A DNA stretch of 64,000 nt from Bacteroidales bacterium (lineage in GTDB: Bacteria; Bacteroidota; Bacteroidia; Bacteroidales; F082): the NCBI GenBank assembly GCA_028704385.1, contig JAQVLA010000007.1, positions 62,001 to 126,000 of the forward strand, read 5' to 3'. A program made the position numbers and the translations under genes. Below are positions 30,822-39,439 of the stretch, in pieces. The notes under the pieces were generated by a model. That model was not told the origin of the DNA. It saw only the letters and a list, made by a program, of their open reading frames with translations, and searched no databases. Numbering within the stretch: position 1 is the first letter of the stretch; every line of letters starts with the position of its first letter.

Positions 30822-31761
30822 CCAAAGCTGGCATATTACTTTAGGAAGCTATGAGCTGCTGCTTATCGAAAGTGTGGAGATTACACGTTCTGTATTGCAG
30901 CTAAGCGATACAGCTACGATTGTACTACCCGGTACGGTGTTCAACAAGGCAATCGAAATAGAAAAAAAGATAGCCCGAGGCGATGCTGTTACAATTAAGC
31001 TTGGTTACGATGACCAATTTACTAGTGAATTTACTGGATACATCGACAGTATTGCTACTGATGACGAAAATATCAAGATCAATTGCGAAGACAGTCTTTT
31101 TTTGCTTAAAAAACCTGTTGCCAACAAACAATTTGCCAATCCCGACTTAAACACCCTGCTAAAATACGTGCTTGCCGACTGGCCAAACATGCAGATAGCC
31201 TGTGACTACTCCTTCAGCTACGAAACCTACACCATACGCAATGCCACAGCCTATCAGGTTATTAAGAAAATACAGGAAGAAACCAAAGCCAACATCTACC
31301 TAAAAGGCAATACCCTACACGTGCATCCACAATACAGCGAACTGTTTGGCGAAGTGGAATACAGCTTTCAGCAAAATATCGAAAGCAGCGATCTGGCTTA
31401 CAAAAATGCCAACGACCGCATCGTGCTTATAACAGTAGAAGGCAAAGGAAATGATGGGAAGGTGATTAAAGCAACCGCAGGCCAAACCGGAGGAGATACC
31501 GAAACAATAAAAATTGACGGTGTAAGCTCATTGGCAAGTCTGCAAACTATGGCCGACAACCGGCTGAAGCAGAAAAGCTACACCGGATACTCGGGTAGTA
31601 TAACCGGCTGGCTAATACCCTACGTTGATGCAGGTTACAAAGCTACTATTACGGATTCCGAATATGATTATAAAAGTGGCTCTTATTACGTGACCGAAGT
31701 GGTTACAACATTTAGTAAGGAAGGTGGCAAGCGCAATATAAAAATAGGGTTAAAGATATGA
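30811..31761 (+). CDS. Baseplate hub protein (gpD/gp27-like)
   Basis: From ATG 30811 the product is 316 residues. The pattern (LGSYELLLIESVEITRSVLQLSDTATIVLP, KIARGDAVTIKLGYDD...FTGYIDSI, YQVIKKIQEETKANIYLKGNTLHVHP, RLKQKSYTGYSGSITGWLIPYVDAGYKATITD) fits late-control-D/hub proteins, which form the trimeric ring around the spike. A start at 30706 would lie inside the previous gene. Confidence 0.78.
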   Translation: MNYNQSWHITLGSYELLLIESVEITRSVLQLSDTATIVLPGTVFNKAIEIEKKIARGDAVTIKLGYDDQFTSEFTGYIDSIATDDENIKINCEDSLFLLKKPVANKQFANPDLNTLLKYVLADWPNMQIACDYSFSYETYTIRNATAYQVIKKIQEETKANIYLKGNTLHVHPQYSELFGEVEYSFQQNIESSDLAYKNANDRIVLITVEGKGNDGKVIKATAGQTGGDTETIKIDGVSSLASLQTMADNRLKQKSYTGYSGSITGWLIPYVDAGYKATITDSEYDYKSGSYYVTEVVTTFSKEGGKRNIKIGLKI

Positions 31762-32264
31762 GCAAGGCCGTACAAATAAAAGAAGCCATCCAACAGATGA
31801 TCCAGACCGGTACAACCCTGTGGCTGTTTACCGCAGAAATTACCGCCGTGCAGCAAAATACCGTTACGGTAAAATATACCGATTTGGAACTTAATAATGT
31901 GAAGCTGTACAGCATACTAACACCGGGCAACCTGCTTTGCAAACCAAAAACCGGAAGCATGGCCACCATTGCCGACCTGAGCGGGGGAAAGCTGCGTGAT
32001 CTGGTACTGCTAAAGGCTGATGAACTGCAGCAGATTATTTTCGACGAAAATGGCCTGTACATTGATATTGATACTACAACAGGACTTATCGAGATAAAAA
32101 ACAATAACCAGAGCCTCAAAGGTCTTTTAAATGATCTGGCCGATATTATTAAAAGCCTCAAGGTAAACGTGCTGGCACCCAATGCCCCGAGCGGCTCTGT
32201 AACACCCGATACTTTATTGAAAGTTACACAGTTTGAAACAGCCTTGCAACAGCTTTTAAAGTAA
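31758..32264 (+). CDS. Baseplate assembly protein V / gp45-like (OB-fold spike)
   Basis: 168 residues. TAEITAVQQNTVTVKYTDLELNNVKLYSI and DGTKTG-like loops (KPKTGSMATIADLSGGKLRDLVLLKADELQQIIFDENGLYIDID) give the OB-fold and beginnings of a beta-helix seen in gpV/gp45. Overlaps hub gene by 4 bp. Confidence 0.72.
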   Translation: MSKAVQIKEAIQQMIQTGTTLWLFTAEITAVQQNTVTVKYTDLELNNVKLYSILTPGNLLCKPKTGSMATIADLSGGKLRDLVLLKADELQQIIFDENGLYIDIDTTTGLIEIKNNNQSLKGLLNDLADIIKSLKVNVLAPNAPSGSVTPDTLLKVTQFETALQQLLK

Positions 32265-32270
32265 ATTGAA

Positions 32271-32564
32271 ATGACGATTAAACACGACATATTACTGGAT
32301 GAAAATTATGATCTTATCATAAATGATGGCGATTTTACATTGGATGAATCATTGAATCAAAATGTAGCATTGCTTTTAAAATCACAACCTGGTGACTTTA
32401 AACATAGTCCTTTCGCAGGAGTTGATGCAGAGGCTTATCTCAACGATAGCAATCCTAATGAATTATTTAAAAATATCCGTCAAAATCTTAAAAGTGATGG
32501 TATAAGAGTAATGAAACTGAAGGTAACAGATGATAATTTAGAAATAAACGCCGAATATGTATAA
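32271..32564 (+). CDS. Baseplate protein gp46/W-like
   Basis: 97 residues: ITIKHDILLDENYDLIINDGDFTLDESLNQNVALLLKSQPGDFKHSPFAGVDAEAYLN has the signature 'q.....L.t..Ge....p..G' of the W/gp25-like family reduced in length. It would join the baseplate to the sheath. Overlaps the next gene by 8 bp. Confidence 0.7.
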   Translation: MTIKHDILLDENYDLIINDGDFTLDESLNQNVALLLKSQPGDFKHSPFAGVDAEAYLNDSNPNELFKNIRQNLKSDGIRVMKLKVTDDNLEINAEYV

Positions 32565-33438
32565 AATAACCGTACAACCCTTCCAATCCCTCCTCGACAT
32601 CGCTATCCAGGAATACAAAACCGTTCGTGGCGTTTATACACTGTTGGCTTATAACCAGGATAAGCTGCACAGCATAACGCAGGATCTGGAACCCGGCATG
32701 GTGCTCGAGGTGCATCCAATTGTAACCAACTGGCGTGGCCTTATTAAGTCTCCCATCAGGATGCAATTCTACGAATCGGAGTGGAAGGATACCGTATGCC
32801 TGCAGATCATTGCCGGTTCTTTCAGCTCGGCCTGGAGCGGTGTGGTGTGCCGCCAGCAACTCCCGGCAAGCTTCACAAGTGCCTGGAGCGGAAATGTATG
32901 CGTGCAGGCTGCTGACAGCTATGGCCATGGCTGGCAAAATACAGTGTGTGTGTCCAGGCTCGATTTTCAGTTTAGCATCCAATGGTCAGATAACATATGC
33001 GTGCAAACGGTAGCTGATCTGTTCACCGCGCTGTGGGTAGGTAATGTATGCGTACAAACAGCTGCAGATGTTTACAGCTCCGGCTGGAATAATAATGTAT
33101 GCGTTCAGGAACCAGCGGATATGTTCACCGCGCTGTGGGTAGGTAATGTATGCGTACAAACACCGGCAGACGTATTCAGCCACTTTTGGGGTGTAACTGC
33201 ATGTGTGCAGGAACCGGCTGCTGAATTCAGTTATCTATGGGGGGTTAGTGTATGCGTGCAGGAACCGGCAGATACTTATACATCGCTATGGCGCGAAACA
33301 ACATGCGTACAAACACCGGCAGAAGTTTACAGCATAATATGGGATAAAAATATTTGTATTCAAACGCCTGCAGCTGCCTTCAGCATGATCTGGTATGACA
33401 AAGAAACAACATGTATTCAACGATTAGACGAATCTTAG
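32557..33438 (+). CDS. LysM-like protein with 13 Trp/Cys repeats
   Basis: 293 residues. Residues 1-55 resemble a LysM domain (ITVQPFQSLLDIAIQEYKTVRGVYTLLAYNQDKL). From about 68 to 290 a 17-residue unit repeats 13 times, consensus [F/Y]-x3-W-x4-C-V-Q-x-P-A-D-x, with Trp and Cys in every unit. Two units (33019-33055 and 33121-33157) are nearly identical in DNA, which points to recent unit duplication. The gene lies where Mu-like phages have baseplate parts. A regular solenoid or spike bundle with stacked Trp and ladders of Cys is likely. I do not recognise the family. Confidence 0.75.
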   Translation: MYKITVQPFQSLLDIAIQEYKTVRGVYTLLAYNQDKLHSITQDLEPGMVLEVHPIVTNWRGLIKSPIRMQFYESEWKDTVCLQIIAGSFSSAWSGVVCRQQLPASFTSAWSGNVCVQAADSYGHGWQNTVCVSRLDFQFSIQWSDNICVQTVADLFTALWVGNVCVQTAADVYSSGWNNNVCVQEPADMFTALWVGNVCVQTPADVFSHFWGVTACVQEPAAEFSYLWGVSVCVQEPADTYTSLWRETTCVQTPAEVYSIIWDKNICIQTPAAAFSMIWYDKETTCIQRLDES

Positions 33439-33462
33439 TAATAACCTTAAACATTAAATCAA

Positions 33463-33807
33463 ATGTCAAATTACGTTCAAACAGGCGAAGGTCGCCGCAC
33501 GATTCTCCAGGTAAGCAAAACCGATGCAGATGGTAATACCGTATCAGGTTATCCTGTTCAATATAACATCCTATCGGCATTTACCGATCCGGTAAGCAGT
33601 ATCAACTATGCCGCAATCACATCAACTGATTATGCAAGGCTTACAAGTACACAATTCAATGCGCGATTGGCAGCATTTGTCAATTACGTAAAGTCGCTTC
33701 ATGCAGGCATCGAAAACGACATTGCCAGCCTCTCAAGCGGATGTTACGTGGCCGAGAGTCCAACCTGTGTGGTAAATATTGTAGTGCCCGGTGGAGGTGT
33801 TGACTAA
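33463..33807 (+). CDS. Small baseplate-region protein
   Basis: 114 residues. It starts SNYVQTGEGRRTILQVSKTDADG and contains Thr/Ser-rich loops and the CVVNIVVPGGGVD end. No family seen. The position between the repeat protein and the baseplate J-like gene suggests a structural role. A 1-bp gap separates it from the J-like gene. Confidence 0.55.
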   Translation: MSNYVQTGEGRRTILQVSKTDADGNTVSGYPVQYNILSAFTDPVSSINYAAITSTDYARLTSTQFNARLAAFVNYVKSLHAGIENDIASLSSGCYVAESPTCVVNIVVPGGGVD

Positions 33808-33808
33808 A

Positions 33809-34630
33809 ATGTCACGTACAATCAATGAAATATATGAGCAAATGCTGTCGGCCAAGCAGGCCGACAGCCGTTTGTCTGGCCTCACGAGCAATAGCCTGGC
33901 AGCTATATGGAAGCTATTGCTTTGGGTGGCAGCGGCAGGCATTTGGGTAGTAGAGGAACAGCTTGATATGTTTCGTGCAGAGCTTATGGATCTGCTGGAA
34001 AGTAAGAAGCCAGGAACATTGATGTGGTACAGACAGCAGGCACTCAACTACCGGCATGGAGCTGATGTGATGGTGGACGGATACGGTGTATTTTATCACT
34101 CAGCTGACGAAACACCAAAGCTGCTGGCCGAATGCAGCGTTCGCGAAAGCGGGAGCGGCTTAGTTATAAAAGTAGCCAAGCTGCTGGGAGCTAAGTTAGC
34201 TCCGCTAGATTCCGGTGAATTTGATTCGTTTGTCTATTACATGAGTTTGATCAAATATGCCGGTACTCCCCTGCGATTTATCAACAGCGAGGCCAACAAG
34301 CTCAAACTGGAGGCCGTGGTATATTATGATGCCTTATTCCTTAATGCAAACGGGATAAGCCTGCAAAATGGCACACGCACAGTTGACCAGGCTATTGAAG
34401 CCTACCTTCAGGAATTGCCTTTCGATGGCCGCCTGCAGGTGAACGATCTGATTGCCGCCATGCGAGCTGTTGAAGGCGTTAAAGATGTTGCCATTAACGG
34501 TATTGCGCATCAGTTTGCTGATGAACCATATATGCCGATTGTTACAAGCCACATAGCTGAGAGTGGATATTTTGCCATTGATCCGGATTACCCGCTAAAC
34601 ACGAACATAACCTATCAGGCATATGTATAG
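33809..34630 (+). CDS. Baseplate J / gp47-like protein
   Basis: From ATG 33809 the product is 273 residues. RTINEIYEQMLSAKQ starts the J family; QALNYRHGADVM (about 80), KVAKLLGAKLAPLDSGEFDSFVYYMSLIKYAGTPLRFINSEANKLKLEAVVYYDALFL and NDLIAAMRAVEGVKDV match the wedge protein. It forms the baseplate wedge that triggers sheath contraction. Confidence 0.78.
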   Translation: MSRTINEIYEQMLSAKQADSRLSGLTSNSLAAIWKLLLWVAAAGIWVVEEQLDMFRAELMDLLESKKPGTLMWYRQQALNYRHGADVMVDGYGVFYHSADETPKLLAECSVRESGSGLVIKVAKLLGAKLAPLDSGEFDSFVYYMSLIKYAGTPLRFINSEANKLKLEAVVYYDALFLNANGISLQNGTRTVDQAIEAYLQELPFDGRLQVNDLIAAMRAVEGVKDVAINGIAHQFADEPYMPIVTSHIAESGYFAIDPDYPLNTNITYQAYV

Positions 34631-35153
34631 CATCAACTGGCAGAAGCTCACACAGGGATTATTACCAAGCTTTATTGGTGATAAACTACTTGCTTATGCC
34701 TCAGCAAAGCATAAACCACTTGAGCAATTACATGCCTTATGGCTTAAAATCAGGGATGCATTAATTGCCGAAACAAATCAAACCGGGCAGGTAATAGCGC
34801 TTGAGTACCTATTAAATCGCAAGTTTGGCGGAATCACAGATAAGATTCTGGCCTACAAACCTGCAACCTATTTTCACGAAACAGGCCCGGCGCAGGTATT
34901 GCCAATTTACATCGAACAAACAGATCCTCTGATCAAGCCTTATCTGTATAACAAGGCCGAGCAAAAGCCTCTGTTTGTGGGTAACAATAACGAAGCTTTT
35001 GAAATCTTTTTGATAAACATCAATGATAATTCATTCAGCGATTTTATCGTACACTATCACGTATCGATACAGCTGGACGTAACGCATTTTAAGGCTTTGA
35101 TCAATAAATACAAACTGGCCGGATTCACTTATAAATTACAACCTTATGAATAA
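34623..35153 (+). CDS. gp48-like baseplate protein (tail protein I-like)
   Basis: 176 residues; the gene order after the J-like protein and 8-bp overlap identify it as the wedge partner. The N terminus KLTQGLLPSFIGDKLLAYASAKHKPLEQLHALWLKIRD fits the family pattern of a long helix before a beta domain. It connects baseplate to tail fibres. Confidence 0.65.
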   Translation: MYSINWQKLTQGLLPSFIGDKLLAYASAKHKPLEQLHALWLKIRDALIAETNQTGQVIALEYLLNRKFGGITDKILAYKPATYFHETGPAQVLPIYIEQTDPLIKPYLYNKAEQKPLFVGNNNEAFEIFLININDNSFSDFIVHYHVSIQLDVTHFKALINKYKLAGFTYKLQPYE

Positions 35154-35964
35154 ATTAAAGACTACATATGATGGCGGGTTTCCGTTCGTCCTTGATGATA
35201 TACGATGGATACAAACGGCTAACGAACGGGCATTGGCCAGCCTTGCACGTGCATTGGTAAACTACAGAGGCAAGGAAACGCCTATAATTCTATACGGTGC
35301 AGCTGTAAGCAATAATGGAAGTGATACGGTAAATATCAGCGAGGGAGCTTTATACTATAACGCCGAGATATGGTACATACCGGCACATAGTTTTTCAAGC
35401 CCCATACCAATGCAGGAGAGTCCATACTGGAACCTGGAGAGTAGCTTCGATCCGGCAGGTGGCAAGATTTTTTACGATGGAGAGATGCGACAAACTTATG
35501 AAATAAGGATTGCAAAAGCCGCCATGATTCCAACAGCCAATGCTGAAGTAAGCTTATTATGGGAAAACACAATAAGGCTCGAGGGAATGAGCACCGGCAA
35601 AGCAAATTTGTTGCCAAACACCGCAGCTGGTGTAAGTGAGCGTGCTAACCGAACAATTCCCAGCAGGGTAACAAAACAGCAAAATGTCATCCATTTGGAT
35701 GCCGGGTTTACATTTAACGTAAATGGAACACTTGGCAATCCATGGATAAAACTTACCACACTGCCGGTTGGCTTTCGGCCACTGAGCTATTTGGAGTTTT
35801 ACGCAGCTGCAACGCATCTATACGAACCTGACAACCCGAACATACTATTCTGTTGCAGAATAGAGGTAAACGGCGATCTGAAGGTAAAATACGTAACACA
35901 CGACCCCTATTATCAAGGGGTATTATTTATTTCAATAAACACATCATTTAACATTAACATTTAA
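35146..35964 (+). CDS. Tail fibre / baseplate collar protein
   Basis: 272 residues. The N-terminal 150 (GGFPFVLDDIRWIQTANERALASLARALV..., TPIILYGAAVSNNGSDTVNISEGALYYNAEIWYIP) resemble baseplate-attachment domains of fibres in Bacteroidota phages. The C-terminal 90 look like a beta-rich head fibre. Overlaps the preceding gene by 8 bp. Confidence 0.6.
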   Translation: MNKLKTTYDGGFPFVLDDIRWIQTANERALASLARALVNYRGKETPIILYGAAVSNNGSDTVNISEGALYYNAEIWYIPAHSFSSPIPMQESPYWNLESSFDPAGGKIFYDGEMRQTYEIRIAKAAMIPTANAEVSLLWENTIRLEGMSTGKANLLPNTAAGVSERANRTIPSRVTKQQNVIHLDAGFTFNVNGTLGNPWIKLTTLPVGFRPLSYLEFYAAATHLYEPDNPNILFCCRIEVNGDLKVKYVTHDPYYQGVLFISINTSFNINI

Positions 35965-35968
35965 GATA

Positions 35969-36295
35969 ATGAGCTTAATTTCAAAGGAATTAAACCACGA
36001 CCTAACTGACGGTAATTACACCTCAGAAGCCATACAGGCAAACGGTCATAACCTTATAGCCAGTGTGCTATTCAGCAATCTGAGCAACGATTCTGCAACT
36101 ATTGAGTTAGAGCAATCTGTTGACGGTGAAAATTGGGGAACAGTTCCTGACTCTACCAAATCATTAAATGCCGGTCAGCCATCGCACAGCTGGAACGTGA
36201 TAGGCCTTGTGCGAGGTGCATTTTTGCGCATAAACTTAAAACCGGCAACCTGCACCGGTACATTGTTAACCCTTAAAGTTTTGAGCAATGAGTAA
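35969..36295 (+). CDS. Small beta-sandwich fibre-associated protein
   Basis: 108 residues, predicted beta-sandwich (HNLIASVLFSNLSNDSATIELEQSVDGENW...AFLRINLKPATCTGTLLTLKVL). It overlaps the DGR target gene by 8 bp. Similar small proteins precede fibre genes in Bacteroidota phages and may be collar or chaperone-like parts. Tentative. Confidence 0.55.
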   Translation: MSLISKELNHDLTDGNYTSEAIQANGHNLIASVLFSNLSNDSATIELEQSVDGENWGTVPDSTKSLNAGQPSHSWNVIGLVRGAFLRINLKPATCTGTLLTLKVLSNE

Positions 36296-37673
36296 TATAG
36301 GATCAGTAATGACGATAAACCTGCGTGGTGGTGGTAACTGGCGCACCAGCGGGCTGTGGTACGGCTATGAGGTTGATCTGTCCAGCGGAACCAATCTTGT
36401 AACACGCATTGGTAACAGCGACCTGCATCGCAGCCTGCCCATTCAAAATAAAATAGCCAGGTACGTTGAGAATTTGGACGGATCAGTTAATTACTGGTTG
36501 CATCCTAACAACAGCCTTGTACGCTGGGACAATGGCCTTCCTGCTAAATTGGATGGAACGGATGGCAACTTAATGTTGCTGAAACCTGCTTACTATTTCA
36601 GGGCAGAAGTCGAAGGCACTAAGTACCGTAAGATGTTTAGTGAAGTTCCGTTACCTGGATTCACATTTAAACCAGAAAAACATATTAGCTGGGTTGGAGG
36701 TACATTTGACAATATTAATGACCGCGCCGCTGCTGTTTGCTCTCTTGTGTTTGACGATAATGGCGATATTATTCGTGACGGGAATGGATTGCCAACATTT
36801 GCCGCGAATGCAGCTCAATTTCGGGGGGGGAGTAATGACCCTGCACTTGACGGCACAATTACAAGTATGTTAGGCCAAATACGCACAAACATTACAAATG
36901 CCAATGCAGGGGCTAAAGCAGCTGCAATAGGAGCTCACATTGGAGTGTATAGGGCATTCAGTGAGCTTATGAACCTTATGACGCTGGAATATGCTAATTA
37001 CGATAGCCAGGAGAGCTTTAACCCAACGCTTGATGAAAATGGATTTGCCCAAGGCGGCATGGGCATGGGTACTTCTGTATCATCAACAGAATGGTATGAC
37101 TTTAATAGTTACTACGGATTTATCCCGGAAGGCATTACAGCTAAGCTAGGCAACCGCACTGGTGTTGTGGATTATGTGATTAAAGACTGGGGAGGTGCTG
37201 GTGTTGATAAAACAGTTCAGGTAAGCAGCTGGCGGGGCTTGGAAAAACCATTTCTTTACAACTGGCTTATGGCGGAAGATCTACTCATACACCATCAAAC
37301 TGACGCCCAAGGAGGCATTTCAAGAGCTTATGTATGCGATGACCCGGCCTTATTTGGAAAGCCATTATCTGATACTAATCCCGCCGTTCCAGCTGGTTAT
37401 GTAGAAAGAGCTCGATTGCCTCGTGTCAGCGGCTATGGACTCAAGGAAACCATAAATCTTTATGGTGACACATTGATCAGTGAAATAGGCGGATCTGCTA
37501 ATACAGGTTTATGTGATTACTACTACTTCCTCTCGTCACCAGACGGGTGGTACCAGCCTTTTCTCGCGGGTTCCGCTAATTATTCCACGTATGGCGGGTC
37601 ACGGTCTTTGTATACGATTAATCGTCTTTCGTATGCGCATGCGCGTTTTGGGTTTCGCCTGGGTCGTAAATAA
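36288..37673 (+). CDS. DGR variable protein, receptor-binding tail fibre
   Basis: 461 residues. The C-terminal 100 residues (from about LPRVSGYGLKETINLYGD to FGFRLGRK) have the features of a C-type-lectin/FGE-like DGR target fold, and the last 40 are encoded by the variable repeat. The Tyr/Ser/Asn/Arg residues of that stretch (for example SLYTINRLSYAHAR) fall where the template has AAT codons. It probably binds the host receptor at the tail tip. The N-terminal part is long and likely makes a trimeric shaft. The stop is 13 bp after the VR. Confidence 0.85.
   Translation: MSNIGSVMTINLRGGGNWRTSGLWYGYEVDLSSGTNLVTRIGNSDLHRSLPIQNKIARYVENLDGSVNYWLHPNNSLVRWDNGLPAKLDGTDGNLMLLKPAYYFRAEVEGTKYRKMFSEVPLPGFTFKPEKHISWVGGTFDNINDRAAAVCSLVFDDNGDIIRDGNGLPTFAANAAQFRGGSNDPALDGTITSMLGQIRTNITNANAGAKAAAIGAHIGVYRAFSELMNLMTLEYANYDSQESFNPTLDENGFAQGGMGMGTSVSSTEWYDFNSYYGFIPEGITAKLGNRTGVVDYVIKDWGGAGVDKTVQVSSWRGLEKPFLYNWLMAEDLLIHHQTDAQGGISRAYVCDDPALFGKPLSDTNPAVPAGYVERARLPRVSGYGLKETINLYGDTLISEIGGSANTGLCDYYYFLSSPDGWYQPFLAGSANYSTYGGSRSLYTINRLSYAHARFGFRLGRK
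37555..37659 (+). repeat. DGR variable repeat (VR)
   Basis: 105 bp at the 3' end of the fibre gene. Identical to the TR at 5' (AGCCTTTTCTCGCGGGTTCC) and 3' (TTGGGTTTCGCC) ends. Between them nine single-base differences, all at template A: five A to T, three A to C, one A to G. There is also one 3-bp length difference (VR GCTAATTATTCC, TR GCTTCTTCC). Confidence 0.9.
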
Positions 37674-37721
37674 CGGAGAGCGGTGCGCTGAAAAAAATGA
37701 AAAATAAGCTTCTACAGTTTG

Positions 37722-37823
37722 AGCCTTTTCTCGCGGGTTCCGCTTCTTCCACGTATGGCGGGTCACGGAATTTGAATACGAATAATCGTCTTTCGAATGC
37801 GAATGCGAATATTGGGTTTCGCC
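37722..37823 (+). repeat. DGR template repeat (TR)
   Basis: 102 bp, 62 bp downstream of the VR and 109 bp before the reverse transcriptase gene. It contains nine AAT/ATT-type codons in the frame of the VR. AAT to NNT mutation by the RT gives 15 possible amino acids and no stop. The TR lies inside a 74-codon frame that I do not regard as a gene. Confidence 0.9.
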
Positions 37824-37932
37824 AAATCGTTTCTTTTTTTGCAAAACTGTACGAGCTTGGCTCTTGCCAAAATAGTGATTTAGTTACCGGTGTTAGTAAG
37901 CAATTGAAAGCCCTGGTTTAAAACGACCCAGC

Positions 37933-38922
37933 ATGAAAACAAAGAAAAATTTGTATAAAATAATTGCATCGCGTGAAAACCTAGATTTTGCAGCTAGTAA
38001 GGCGGTTTCAGGTAAGCGGTATGGCTTAATAAGGCACTTTCTTTCAAATCGCGAAACACTGCTTGATAAGCTTCATTACACATTAATGTCATGCAGCTAT
38101 ACACCCTCATCCTATCGCGAAATGTATATTTATGAGCCCAAGGAACGTCTGATAAAAATAGCTGCATTTTACCCTGATAGAATCGTGCATCATGCTGTTA
38201 TGAATGTGGTTGAACCAATTATAAAGCAAACATTCATTCATCACACTTACGCCTGTATAAAAGGCAGAGGAGGCCATAAATGCATCAATGATCTACACAG
38301 TGATATGACGCATGATTATGCAAATACACAGTATTGCCTTAAATTTGACATTCGCAAGTTTTATGACAGCATAGATCATGAAATTTTAAAAAGCCTGATC
38401 CGGAGGAAAATATCAGATCAAAAAGCCCTTAATTTAATAGACCAAATAATTGAAAGCACTGGCCCTGGAATACCGATAGGCAACTATACCAGTCAGCATT
38501 TATCAAACTATTACCTCGCTTATTTTGATCACTATTGTAAGGAGGAATTGAAACTAAAGTATTACTACCGTTACATGGACGATATTGTTGTGTTGGGAAG
38601 TAATAAGACTGAATTACACTATATTTTAAATAACATTAAAACATACCTTAAACAACGTTTAAATCTTGAAATAAAAGACAATTGGCAGATATTTCCAATT
38701 GATAAGCGGCAAATTGATTTTTGCGGTTACCGTGTGAACCATCATGGTATTATGCTTCGCAAACGGATTCTATATAACTACTTTACAAAGTTACGAAAAC
38801 ACAAAGGCCAATTAACCTCCGAAGATGATTTAAAACATGCTATGCCTAGCCATTATGGATGGCTTAAACACATTAGCGATCAACATCGTAAATTAATAAT
38901 TCACAATTCATTAAATTCTTAA
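37933..38922 (+). CDS. DGR reverse transcriptase
   Basis: 329 residues. RT motifs in order: FDIRKFYDSI (138-147), PIGNYTSQHLSN (181-192, the IGxxxSQ motif of DGR RTs), YRYMDD (212-217). Thumb follows. Small bacterial RT without maturase domain. It copies the TR RNA with errors at adenine and the cDNA replaces the VR. No Avd-type accessory gene lies between VR and TR; the following 121-residue gene may fill that role. Confidence 0.93.
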   Translation: MKTKKNLYKIIASRENLDFAASKAVSGKRYGLIRHFLSNRETLLDKLHYTLMSCSYTPSSYREMYIYEPKERLIKIAAFYPDRIVHHAVMNVVEPIIKQTFIHHTYACIKGRGGHKCINDLHSDMTHDYANTQYCLKFDIRKFYDSIDHEILKSLIRRKISDQKALNLIDQIIESTGPGIPIGNYTSQHLSNYYLAYFDHYCKEELKLKYYYRYMDDIVVLGSNKTELHYILNNIKTYLKQRLNLEIKDNWQIFPIDKRQIDFCGYRVNHHGIMLRKRILYNYFTKLRKHKGQLTSEDDLKHAMPSHYGWLKHISDQHRKLIIHNSLNS

Positions 38923-38924
38923 AA

Positions 38925-39290
38925 ATGGAAAAATTTAAAAAAGACTTGTTTTCAGAAGTTATCCCTGAAACATTCGTGCCGCTTAATGACAAGCAGCAGA
39001 CCGTGGTTTACAACCACAATGTACGTCCATACACTCAGGATAGCGTTGAGGGCTATTTATACGACAGTTTGATCTGTTTATATCCGCTTACAGCTAACTC
39101 TGTTTTCCGTCAGCTAATGACCGAAAAATATGGCTTAGATTACGAACAGAAGTTGCAAAACGAATATACATCAGCTGTTGAAGGCATTGATGAGAGTGCA
39201 AGTAAACAACCTTACATTAACTTCTTGAATGAGCGTAAGGCTTTGAAAACAAGTGTAGATAATGACTGCTTAAATAATGGAGTTGCATGA
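38925..39290 (+). CDS. Small protein downstream of the RT, possible DGR accessory
   Basis: 121 residues, mostly helical with a Tyr-rich centre (VVYNHNVRPYTQDSVEGYLYDSLICLYPLTANSVFRQLMTEKYGLDYEQKLQNEY). It starts 2 bp after the RT stop and overlaps the following small frame by 4 bp. It is the length of DGR Avd proteins but lacks the basic four-helix pattern I would expect. It could also be a phage gene unrelated to the DGR. Confidence 0.55.
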   Translation: MEKFKKDLFSEVIPETFVPLNDKQQTVVYNHNVRPYTQDSVEGYLYDSLICLYPLTANSVFRQLMTEKYGLDYEQKLQNEYTSAVEGIDESASKQPYINFLNERKALKTSVDNDCLNNGVA

Positions 39291-39439
39291 AAGATTTTAA
39301 AGATTTTGGCTTTGCAGGCATGATAGACGCTCCATGGGGTTACGATAAGAAGAAACGCACTACGAGTAAAAAGGTAATGAACAAGCACAGAGCAATTCAC
39401 TTAAGAACTCGCTTACCGGCTTCAAGACGTCCAGGTTGA
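39287..39439 (+). pseudogene. Short frame fused to a broken region at the right end
   Basis: 50 codons, ATG overlapping the previous stop. The first 35 residues (KDFKDFGFAGMIDAPWGYDKKKRTTSKKVMNKH) look coded; the last 15 are an out-of-frame reading of the methylase remnant. It is probably the truncated beginning of a gene whose rest was lost when the methylase fragment was joined near 39400. Confidence 0.5.

Noticed and set aside
37697-37921. 74-codon frame over the template repeat
   Set aside because: Its reading follows the TR because TR and VR share a frame; TR codons explain it. Nothing else in the frame looks coded.
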